Below, piece after piece: positions 20,646 to 33,100 of a DNA stretch of 64,000 bases. The translations under genes and the position numbers were made by a program. Below the pieces are notes generated by a model, which was not told the origin of the DNA, searched no databases, and saw only the letters and a program-made list of their open reading frames with translations. Every line of letters starts with the position of its first letter. The stretch's first letter is position 1. The stretch is from Lepisosteus oculatus (Eukaryota; Chordata; Actinopteri; Semionotiformes; Lepisosteidae): contig NC_090704.1 of the NCBI RefSeq assembly GCF_040954835.1, forward strand, positions 44,148,979 to 44,212,978, given 5' to 3'.

Positions 20646-20877
20646 GAAAAGGTTTCATATTCTAATGTTGGCATTTTTTTCCACATGCTATTCATTACGT
20701 ATTGTGACACTAAAGGCGAAATTCTTTCTGGTCCTCCGTGCTTATATCTGTACTCGATTCTGACCTCAACGCTAGACCAAATTTACTAATATAAACTTGC
20801 AGAAAGACATCATATTGTAGAGTTTTTCGATCGCACTGCTAAACGGCGCCACTTCAACATCGTTGAACTTAATACAT

Positions 20878-21057
20878 CACCGGCTACGTCACAAACAGAC
20901 CCCACCAACTGCGCATGTTACTTGGGCTCCTAGCAACGGGCCCAAACAAAACGTCCTGTTGCTAGGTTACACGTACAGGAGGCTTTTGCGTGCAGAGAGG
21001 AGACATCCTAGCTCATCAAACTACAGAAATATTTTATCTTTAAAAGCGAAGACAACG
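20878..21057 (+). promoter_or_regulatory. cfap52: cfap52 promoter with X-box and forkhead-like sites
   Basis: GTTGCTAGGTTAC at 20958-20970 fits the RFX X-box GYNRYY-n-RRNRAC with one mismatch. CCTAGCAAC at 20929-20937 is the exact inverse of GTTGCTAGG at 20958-20966. AAACAAA at 20944-20950, between the two arms, and ACAAACA near 20891 resemble forkhead sites. RFX and FOXJ1 drive motile-cilium genes. The sites lie about 90-170 bp before the start codon. Confidence 0.55.
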
Positions 21058-21118
21058 ATGGCTGGAGACACGCCTGAGGTCCCGTTGCTTGAGCTGGAAT
21101 CAGTCATTGGATTTAATG
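21058..21118 (+). CDS. cfap52: cfap52 exon 1
   Basis: 61 nt, MAGDTPEVPLLELESVIGFN plus one base; human has LELDAVIGFNG. Donor GTATTC. Confidence 0.93.
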
Positions 21119-24100
21119 GTATTCATCTTTATCTTTTATTTTGGTTTGCTTTTAGCTTAGTTTGCGGGATGTAGTTTTCGCAGTTCGATCACAGTGATGT
21201 GTATTTCGGCGGCCTCTGAGTATTGTAAGTTTTGTAAACACACAAGAAAATACATATCATTTGTATTGAATGACGGTCGCGTTGTTTCAGTTTCGGGATC
21301 TTTTTTGAGATGCCTTGTGCCTGAGGGCACTTTGACCTTTCCAACAACGTTAACAGAAACGATTCAAGTACTTAAGTTTCGTTTCAAAGCTTCCTGCAAA
21401 ACATACTGTACAATTCGACACTGAAAGGTAAGAAACCCTGGACGTGTTGTGCTTGAGACACAATCCAATTAATTCAGAATTTCAGTCAGTAACATCAAGG
21501 TCGCTTTTACCGTATCAATGCTGTAAAGCTTGGTAAAGCGTTGGAACTTCGCGGCCCTTTATAATGAGGATTCACAACGCATCAACAAGGACAGTATTTA
21601 TATGACAGGCCAGGAGGCAAACCGTCCTCCACCAGCATCCCAGCAGGCTGTGCTCTCCAGGGAAGGTCAGGGGGTGGGGGAGATCAGGAGCAGGGTGACA
21701 GCAAAGATCCTCACACCAGGAGTGGAGTGGAAGACGGAGGTGGACCCTGGCAGCCAGCTGCAGTTCCCTAGGGAAGTCTGCAGCCCAGCCCTGCTTCCTG
21801 ATCCACTGTAGTGGTGTACAGCAGGCAGAAGAGACCTCGACTGTACTCCCTGCGGAACTGACAGCCCCATAGGAGGAGGGCATGGAAGCTGCACGTGAGA
21901 GGAAGAGGTGGCTGGAGACCCTTCATCTACCCTGTGGAGGCAGGGTGCCCCGGCTTTATAAGTCCATCAGTGTCACAGCTCCGCAGGCTTCTGGGAGGGT
22001 TCTGGCATGACGCTGAAGAGGGGCAGCTAGCGGAAGAGGCAGAAAAGGCAAGCTTCTGGCTGTGTTCGGAGGAGAAGAGATGGGTGCTGGGGGCCGAAAA
22101 CCCCTAATTCGAGGGAGGCCAGCTGCAGGGGGTGGCAGGGAGACGTCCCTGTCCCAGCCCCGCCGCTAGGAGATGTAAACTGGTGAAAGAAGACCCTGTA
22201 GATGGTCTGCAGGCACTATAGGAGGTGTGGCCGGAGAAAGCCGTGTGGGTTAACATCCAGCTGTATAGATGATAAAGGGGTATATATTATACTGTACATA
22301 AGGTTCAAATGATTCATGATTCATTTGTTCCAGTTCACGTTCTGAACAGCTAAATAAACATGGGGAAAAATTCAGTCAGGTCAGCCTTCTGTACAACACA
22401 AACATTTCTTGTTTGCAGTCATGTATTTGTACACTGCTGTTCAGCCTCCTCTAAACGGCTGTATAGGTACAATTGAAGTGGATATCTTCATATGCCTGTG
22501 TATCTGAATCATTTTACTCTTTTACTTACATTATTCCTTTAGAGATCTTCATTTCTGATAATAAACTAGTCCATCTTCATTCATGTTAACAGTGGTGGCA
22601 AGGTGATTATATACTGTAGGAGCAAAAAATTGGACTGAATTTATTTAACATGTGGGAGGTCTTGTACCCTTTTCTCAGGACAAGTGTTCTCTGGCCTGAT
22701 TGCCCACCCTGACCAGGAACACCTCATTTATCCTCTGGGATGTACTGTCATCATCAAGAGCCTCAAGAGCAACAAGCAGGAGTTTCTGCATGGCCACACA
22801 AACAATGTCTCCTGTGTGACTGTATCTAGAACTGGAAAATATGTTGCTTCAGGTCAAGTCACCTTCATGGGCTTTAAGGTAAACTGATGAATAAAAATTA
22901 AAGGGTATATGCTCTTAAATGCCTATCATAGAAAAATTAAATGGCAACGCTTTTGCACAGGTTACAGGACTGTTCCTTTTCTTCATACCTGACACGTTGT
23001 GCCTACTATTTTAGACATTTAGAGAAGCTTGTTTAACATGTCTTCTTCACTGTTTTTTCTTTGCATTAAGATTTTTGTCTGCTCTATTTGAATGATTTAT
23101 TTTTTGTGTTATTGAGGATTGTATGTTTTGTAAGTTGTCCCTGATATGGGCATCTATTAAACAAATTCATGCTAATTATTATTATTATTATTAATATTTT
23201 GTTGTATCTTGACTTCTACCATTTGAACAAGTAAAGTTATTGCTTCAACATGTAACAGACAAAGGGTCTCTGCCACATAACATGCAGGTGAAAACAGCTG
23301 CGTACATACAATGTTACCGTTGAAACAGCAATGATGAGAATGAAACATGGAATAATAATAATCCCCTGTTGTGGTATCATTGGCAAACCCAGACTGATAA
23401 ATCTTTCAGAATTTAGATCACTGTTATACATTAGGAAGAATAGTGGTCATAATACAGATTGCAGTCTCCACTGATTAAATCACTCCAATATGACCATTTA
23501 TCGTTGCATTAAAATGGACACAATTTCTGTGTTAATCATTGCAGGCTGATATCATTGTCTGGGATTACTCCAGGAAGGAAATGTACACTAGATTACAGCT
23601 CCACAAGGCAAAGGTTGAAGCCCTAGCGTTCTCCCCCAGTGACTTGTATTTGGTGTCCCTTGGAGGCCAGGATGATGGCAGGTAATTTGTGGAGTAAGGT
23701 GATAGAATATAGTACGTAGCAGAATAAGTGTGACAGTTACAGTAGGTCATGTAGATAATTAGGCCCAGGGTATATTCACGTGTGCTGCACAATGACAATA
23801 GGTTATAGAACATGTTGAGTTATAATGAGTTAATAGGACATGCTCCATTTCAGTCAGGCAGTGGTGGCTGGTTTGAACCTCACATGTTTGTCCTTTGCAA
23901 AGTCGTTGTTTGCTAAACTTGTCATCATTTTCATCCATAGTTATAAAACATAATCTCTAAACAAAAACAAAAAAATTAGAGGTGGTTATGAACAGTTGTT
24001 GAGGATTATCGTGATATTTATGATAATGGTAAATTAGGTACCCTCACGATCTGAAAATGCAATTAGAAGTCTTTAAAAAAATGGAGAAAACACTATATAT

Positions 24101-27100
24101 ATAAAAAAGAGGGAAACAATGGTTAAAAGTGCATTGATTTCATTCTGGAAAATTGAGAAACACAACTCAAGATCCAGGTGAGACACTGCTGTTGTGCTCT
24201 TGAACAAGATTTCACCCAAATTGCTCCACTAAAATGCCCAGCTGTATAAATGGATGTACAATAAATGAAAGCACTGGCCAAACAGATTGGTTGTAATATT
24301 TAAGTCACTTTCAGCTGACTGCTGTTCTATATTTAGACAGAGCAAATAAATATACAGTAATAAGCATGGATTAAAGATGCCATAGAGAAGCGCGTGTCAC
24401 ATGCAGCTGTAAGACTTGCAACACTGCGAGTTCAGCAAAATTGAACCAGAAATTGTGGGAACCCAGTTGTAACAAGTCTTATTGTTTTCAGTAACCTTAG
24501 TATTCTGTTTGGAGATGTAAAATCATCACATGTTTGTTATTTAAAGTATCTACAAAACTTCAATGACACATTTACTGTCAACAAATGTTGTGCGTGTCTT
24601 TCAGCATTGTTGTGTGGAACATCGAGAGCAGAGAGGCAATCTGTGGCAGCCCTGCCTCTGCCCACAGTGCAGGTCACTGCCTGACAGTCAAGTTCTCCAA
24701 CCAAAGTGATTACATTTTTGTATCGGCTGGAAAGTAAGTTAATGTGACCTCAATTGACATGATATGCATTCACGCTCATCAACCTGATAATCCACGAGAC
24801 AGAAGACTGATGGCTTTTAAAATGAAGAACACAGTTCAAGACATGTTGTTTATTCCAAATCATCTTTATTGGTTTCCTTAAACCTAGCTATCCTACATTC
24901 CAACTTAAAGGGTGTTAAGATGTTGAGCTATATCAAACTCAGTTACAAAAATCTCCAGCACAGTGGTAAGACTGAGTGTAGCACAGCAGTGATCCAACCC
25001 TCCTCTGCCCTTATGATCTCTGCAATGTAGAGATCACTCACATGTCTTGCCAAAAGCATATCGGTATTTAAATTTACAGTGTCACACAAGCATGGCTTTA
25101 TTGGAACACCGTGCTCTGTGTTAGCTTATGCAGGTCTGAGAGTAGGAATAATTAGACATTGTGACATTAGAATAATAACGATACTCTTTCTCATGCAGTG
25201 GGACACTTCGTGTTTGGGAGTTGGATCTTCCAAACAGAAAAATCCGACCTACGGAATGTCAGACTGGACAGCTGAAGAGAATAGTAAAGTGCTTAGAAGT
25301 AAGTCAGAGCTGGACTGACCAATCCCTAGAGATTAGAATGAAGAGGTATTAGTTGAATAGAGTTGTAAAAAAATGAAATGAAACAAAATAGTGTTTCTAC
25401 AGCTTGCAGTAAATGTGACAATGGTGTCATGACTATATTTTAGATTCCGGAGGATGACAGCTTTTTCTACTGTGGGACAACTACCGGGGATGTTCTGAAA
25501 ATTAATCTCAAAACCAAACTTCTCAACTACTGTGCACCTTTGAAAGAGAAATTCAGCAAGGTGGGTTCAACCACAGAAAGAAATTCAGAATAATGGTGGT
25601 GCTGCTTTTCAGGACAAGGTGTTCACATGCCAAATCACTGAATAACTATAGAAATAAGATGTTTGCCTTCTGTTTTAGAAATAGCAACATTTCCCTTTAA
25701 ATATGATAATTATTATTGGGGGAGAAGACCTATAAACAATTTCCTTGTGGAAAAACGCGTCTTTACTTATACAGTAGGTAACATTGGGCTGCTAGATTCC
25801 TGCATGTTATTTCTCATTACTGTATATACTGTACTGATACAACACAGTTTGCTTTGTTAAGTGAAATGTACAAAGAGATAAAATACACTTCAAAGGTATA
25901 TACACCCCCATGAAGCTACAACCTTAAGAGGAATAAAACAGAGCTATTACCACGGTTTTTTTTCATCCAAAGTGGGAAAAAAATGTGTTTCTTATGAATG
26001 GAAGGAATGCCGGTTCGGGAGAGACATTATTAAGATGAGTCTGGACTGTGGCGGACTGAACAAATTGTAATCCCGATTCTTTCTGTTACATGCAGCTCTT
26101 CTCTGAAAACAGAAAATTCAGTCCGAAAAGAGCAGTAATTGTTTCTGTTCCTGCAGGGGGTTAATACTCTGAAGATGCTGAAAACTGGCGATATGCTCGT
26201 GGGGTCAGGAGATGGCATGCTGAGCCTTTGCAAAGAGGCAAACTTCAAACCCATGAAGTATGATACAGTTGCTCTTGAAATCTAAAGGGATAACAGATCA
26301 TAGCCTATCCATGAAAAAAAAGTTTAAAACTGTTTGACAATGACCTGTATATGTGATTTGTTTTTTTGTATTTTAAGAAAAGTACAGCTAGAGGGTGGTG
26401 TGACATCAATCACTTTACGAGGCCAGGGGCACCAGTTCTTTGCGGGAGCAGAATCTTCTCAGATTTATCGGTTTAACTACGCTGACTTTAAAGAAGAACT
26501 CATCAGCACAGGCCACAGTCATGCTGTTAACGATGTTGCCTTCCCCTTGTAAGTATCACATGAACTGAAACATGGACAGTTTAGGTGGTTGGCATGCTCT
26601 ATAGTATTTATTACGTACTAGTTGTAGTTACAAGGCTAAAATGTCATAGCGCGCCAAGTATGTAACAAGGAACCAGAACGTCAAGTACAGAATTGTTTTT
26701 AATAAACCTTGACCTATTTAACAAGTAGATGATTTACCATAAGAAATAAAAGAGCGTTATTGAACTTAACAAAGGTAATAAAACAGGATTGAAATAACTT
26801 TCTACAATATTAAAGTCCAGTCCAGTTTGTGATATCTGTAGTTTTTGTTTTTGATTTTTACGTTAATGTTTGATTTATACATTCATTCTTTTTTTTTTTT
26901 TACATTTTTTGTGAGTGCCACATACAAGTGATTTAGTTCTTAACTAAATTTAAAGAGCTAGCTGAGTATATATCCGGGATACCTTTTCGGTATTGAAAGA
27001 CTTGGCAGTCACTCCTAGAGACATAAATGTTTGGAATGTGAGTTCAAAATTTGAAATCATAGGTCTCTGTCACAGCTCTCCTGTTCTCACAGTTTGTGGG

Positions 27101-30100
27101 TTTGTACAGTATGTGAGTATGTGTGGGTACCACCAGGGGGAGACAGCAGATTAAAAAAATGAAGTGGATTGGGCAATCTAGCATTTGAAAGCATAACAAT
27201 GTGCTATTATAAATATAATTTCATTTAAAAGGAAAGAAAAAGAGGGGTTATTATTCATCGTCTTTTTGCAGTGAAGTCTGAATGCTTGCTGAAATGTCGT
27301 TGCATTTTAAATAGTTTTTAACTAAAATGGTACTCTGATTGTTCTTCCAGTGGCTCCTCCGATCTCTTTGCTACTTGCTCAAAGAATGACATAAGAGTGT
27401 GGCACACCGAGACCTCTAAAGAGCTTTTACGCATAACTGTGCCTAACATGACGTGCAGTGCTGTGGAGTTCATGAGAGATGGAAGGAGTATTATCAGTGG
27501 TAAGGTTTTTACTTAATTTCACACTTGCTTTAACTCTTCATTTAATAAGCTTTTGCATATGCTGTCTTGTTAATGTAATGAATGTCATAAAACGTCTGTC
27601 ATCTAAAAAAAAACGATGGAAGCCAAACTTCAAGCCATTAACATAATGTTGTACCCTATTCAACAGTGTACTTCATGTGTTGCCTTCTTTGTTTCCATAA
27701 GGTTTTTTTTCAGTAATAAAAGGCCCAATTAGAAGTGATTGAGTTTTTCTTACTAAAGTGTATTGATCATCTGAAAGACTTTTGATGTGCTGGGAGGGTG
27801 TAAGAACATAGAAAGCACAGACTACAAATGACAAAACGTGTCATTTGACTCCATCCAAAAAACGCCCACCCAGAAGAAGAGGGAATGGAAGATGTCATGT
27901 ACGATAGGTGTCATCGAGTCTGGTGAGATAACAGTTGTTTCTTCTCTCTCAGCTTGGAATGATGGGAAAATCCGGGTCTTCACCCCAGAAAGTGGCAAAT
28001 TGATGTTTGCTATTAACAATGCGCATAGCATGGGTGTGACAGCCCTTGCTACAACCAGTGACTGCAAGAGGATTGTGAGCGGAGGAGGAGAGGGGCAGGT
28101 AAGCCATGTGCTGCGTTTAAAAATATTTAGTCACTCTTCAGCATCGCCTTTTATTGCAAAGGACATTTTCAGTAAAGTCAGATTTTGCTTATGGGTTAAT
28201 AGATGTTTTCCCATCTACTTAATACCTACTCTTCAAAGGAATTTTAAACATCTATACCGTTTCCTGTCGTCACATGTGTTGCAATTAACTTCACCGTTCA
28301 AAATGTGTCACCTACTGTGTATACTGGGAGCATACAATCTTCTTTTCATTTTTCTTGCCAGTCCAGATCGTTGGACGTACTGAAGTGTTCTTTTGTGTTC
28401 AGGTGCGGGTCTGGGAAATCGGGCAAGGCTTCCACAGGCTGGCCGAAACAATGAAGGAACACAAGTCCACCATCTCCTCTATAAAGATCAAAAAGAACGA
28501 CAAGGAGTGTGTCACTGCCAGCTCAGATGGGACTTGTATTATCTGGGACCTGGTGTAAGTGCCAGCGTGACTGTCTGTCCCTCAGTTCAGCTGCTTTTCA
28601 TCTCGCGTTTTCAAATATAATTCAGTTTTTCCTCCTTTTACACTACAGAATGTTTCTCTTTGGTTGGTGTTGTTGGCACAGTAAGCTGCAGTCACAATTT
28701 AATTTTATCCATTAGTGCCATGTGTCAGTCCATCCTGGCTGTGAGGAAAATACCCAAGTTCTTTATTAAGTGTGGCTTAAGTATTTGTGTAACAACAAAA
28801 ACTGTAGCACAACAGGGTGAAAATATTTGCTCGTGTGTGACTATAGGGCAGCAATATGCTGTTGTCAGAAGAAAAGTAAACTGCTCAATGACACACCATA
28901 CAGTTGGTTCAAAGTGAAAATAAACAACATGATTTAAATATCAGAAACAGAAAGATTTAATGCTTAACTGACGATCTTGAACCGGTTGTTTGTTATGAGA
29001 GTGTGCTGTTGCATGACCTATGCTTCCAATTCAAAAATATCAACTGTTTTATTGGATTTAACCCAAATTCAGTGTGTGTACTTTATGCTGCTGAAGTACA
29101 GAGCTCAAGCACTTGTCATGGTCAGAATCTAATTTCTTTTTAACTGAGGCATGCAGACAACTGTATCGTGGGATGCATTCAATTTATACCCAAAAAATGT
29201 TTTTTCAGCTCTCAAAGACTTTTTGTTTGGAGCTGTATTATGCCCTTCTGCCTAATGTATATGATAATGTATACTGTATGTGCCGCACCTGATTGGACAA
29301 GAGTCAGTGTCACTTTGCCTCTGCACACTTTTAGCTACACCATAAGCCATAATGCCACTTAGGTAGCATTTCTGAAACAAATACAATCTGAACAGCAAGG
29401 TGGGATACTGTATGTTTTAATTGCATTGCAGTCTCAATGTTAAAACATGGTGAAATAAAGCTGGTACTGTATGTCCACAATTAACATGATGGATGAGTAC
29501 CAGAAGGAGAGTGGACTATTTAAAATAAATATAGCATGTATTTCTTTAATTGCCAGATTAAACAATAACAAACCTGTAAAATCTCAGTGGTATATAGCGG
29601 CGATTTACCATTTTGTTTTTTCTCATTTGTACTGGTAGCCGAGTTGTGAGGAATCAAATGGTGCTGGCGAACACCCTGTTCCGATGTGTCTGCTACCACC
29701 CAGAGGAGTTTCAGATAATCACCAGTGGCACAGACAGAAAGGTAAGGCTGCAGCTGGACACTGGAATGCCAGAGCCATGTTCTTCAGTACATCGCATGGG
29801 CGGTACTGAGTGCCCCTGAATCTTGGTCCTATTATAGTGCACTTAAATACCTTTTGATATAAATTACTGCTTTATGCAGCACCTTTTTTTCCTCTAAATG
29901 TCCCTTTATTAGCCTTGTATAAGATGTTCTGCTCCAATGATTGCGCCATTAATTTCAGTGAAGAGAACCTTGTGACACTGTAATAAGAACGAATGATGAA
30001 GCCTGGGCTATTGCAAAACTCGCTAGGGTAGATCTCTTTTATCAAGGAGGTAAAGGGATGAATAAAGAAAGTACTTCTTATATCATCTGAGCTGACATAT

Positions 30101-33100
30101 TCCAATGTTCTTTTTTGAATTGCAAAATTGCATACTATATTTTGCTTAATGGTCTGTAAAAACAGAAATATAAATTACAGTGGAAAAAGTGAAAAGTAGG
30201 TATGCAAAATAAGGAAAAAAGGAATCACATAATAAAAACTAATAACAAAATATCTCAGAGTTTGATATTGATTTTAATTGTTAGTGACATTTAACATGAA
30301 TTGTATTGCATTTCTGAACAGAAATTGCCAGGTTGCTTACTTTTATATCAAAATAACTCTTTCTTTTATATTGTTTGTATTCGAGCCTTACATCAAAGGT
30401 CATTTAAAAGTGACACGTTCATTTCCTGTTTTTCTAAACACAGAAAACCTATAAACCATACTATTTTGGCATTCCTGAATAAATATTTTTCACTTTAAAT
30501 CAGCTTTATCAGCCTCATAAATGCAGTGGTGTCATGAACACATACCATTTAACAACATCAAAGACAAATTGATTAAATAAGAAATCATCACCTGTTTATT
30601 TCACGACCATCTTAACTGAGATGTAGAATTTTCCATCTCACTCTTAGCAGCTGATTAGCAATCAGTAACAGGATGGCATGCTGGGTCTTCATATTGATGC
30701 CGCTGAATAGAACTTTGCTTCACACCCTAATATGGACAGCAATGATATCTTCTGAGTGGAAGAATGCCAAAATCACCATCTGCTAGCTGAAAACATAGTT
30801 ACGCTGCCTGGTTAAGGACAGACAACTGCTAAAATTAAATATGTTTAGTGGCGATCAAGGTGCTACAATACACTGTGTACTGTGTGCACAAAATGTAGAG
30901 ATCATGAACAGATTGCAAATGCCAGAAACTCCAGAGGTTAGTAAATTTCTGTGATAATCCTGAAGTGATCATGTAAAAGCATGCAAGGCTGACTGGTCAT
31001 ACACTTTAATAAGGCAATCGTATATAAAATTTCAGAATTGGAAGAACTCCTGTCATTAATTTATTTCAGAGAATTTGGCTGACTTTCTCTAAGTTAGGGA
31101 GAAGCATGGTGAGTTTTTTTTGGCTTTTTTGCCTTTGAGCTCCAGAGTCTTGGGTTTTATTCTGGCTTTGCAACGAAGGCTTGACCTAAATAAATATTAT
31201 TCTAATTATGGAGCAGGGGCACAGAAACATTTTTGAAAGTCGTTATTAATTTATTAGTGGTTTTGATTTATATTAATTAATCCGTGAGTGGCCTGATTTA
31301 ATTATAATAATAATAATCATAATAATAATAATAATTGCTGTAGTAGTTCAGGTGGGTAGCTGCATCAGCATGTGTAGGCTGCAAAGGAACAAGTAACAGG
31401 TTTATTCCATGCTGAAAAAAAGAGGAAAGAAAACAGGTTGTGGAGCCTTCTTCAGGTGTGAGGTGTGAATTATTGCTTACACTTACATAGCGCTTTTCTG
31501 GACACTCCACTCAAAGCGCTTTACAGGTAATGGGGATCCCCTCCACCACCACCGGTGTGCAGCCCCACCTGGATGATGCGGCGGCAGCCATAGGGATCAA
31601 ATGCAAACCAGACACTTATGCTGTCCGTATAGAGAGCAGGCAGACAGTAACGATCACAGTTACTACCAGTAAAAGTTTTTCCACGTAATGTGCACCACAC
31701 TCACAGCAGACCATTAGCAGTTGGCTGTTTCCTACTATAAGAAACACATACCCCCTACTATTCTTTTTCTATGCAACTGTTTTGTACGTTAAATAGTATT
31801 TTTGAGAACAACGTGTGTTCCATATATGAGCAGGGTTGAATGAGGGTGTGTACTGTATTTGATTGTGTTGTTACACTAATTAGAAGTGTGGGCACACTTA
31901 TAATTGCCATTTAATTATCTATATTTGCTTCTGTTGAAGCCCTTACATGTATAATACATCTCATGAAGGTTGTTTAGATAAATATCAGTACAAGAAACAA
32001 AGATGTTAGTTTTCCTTTTTGAGTGTATTACTACTGCAGAGGGTTAAATACTTGACTTGTCTCAGCTAATCCTGTTTCAGAAATACATTTTTTTAGCCCA
32101 GGATTTGGGGTTTAACATAAGTAGCTGCTATTTATTTATATCTATCCACTCTTAGTTCTTTGTTTTTAATTAACAATCGTGTTGAACTAATAAGAGAAGT
32201 CATCAATTGTCATGGCGATTGTGTTAATAATGTGCTATAAATATCTTCAAATAGCAATTGATGTTGTAAGACCTAGCTGGAAGGAGACAGCTGCCAAACC
32301 CCAGAAATGATTAGCTCTCATTCTGAGGCATAAACATATTTTTTTTAACTGCTGTGCATTATGTTTTGACAGACGGTAGTGGTGCAAATTTACATATAGA
32401 GGACTTATTAGGAGAATATCAAGACAGTACCATAACATCCACAAATGAGCTGGGTCCTTTCTAGAATGCATGAGGCAATTGGAGTCATGAGTTCACTATA
32501 CAGTACCTACACATTATAACAGGACGAGGAGAACAAGTAAAATCCTCTAGGGTACTTAACGTCAGATGAAGAAGAAAAAGTGTAGTACATACCATCCTGA
32601 ACGAGGTAATTATAAGATAAAACCAAGATGTTTTAACATTAGTATTGGTTATCAGAGTACATGATTTGTATAATACAGAAGAAGTAACATTAATCAAGAC
32701 AACAGGAGAAATGCATCTGTTTAATTTTAATTTGGCCATATATCCACTGTTAGCTTCGTGCCTTTTCGGAATATTTACAGCTAAGTAAATGAATAACAGA
32801 TCTGGAAGACCTAGGCCTCAACATGTAATACTTGTCCCCTTTTATTTCTGTACCTCTTCATAGATATGATTTAAATCTGTGAAATTTAAAACAGTCTTTA
32901 TTTCTTTTTTTTTCTTTGTAGATTGGATACTGGGAAGTGTTTGATGGGTCTGCTATTCGGGAATTGGAGGGCTCTCTGTCTGGATCCATTAATGGCATGG
33001 ACATCTCAAGTGATGGCAACCATTTTGTTACTGGTACAGGACATAAATTATGTGCCAATAATATCAGAGGGGCACACCTTTTCATTGCTGTTATCTGTAG

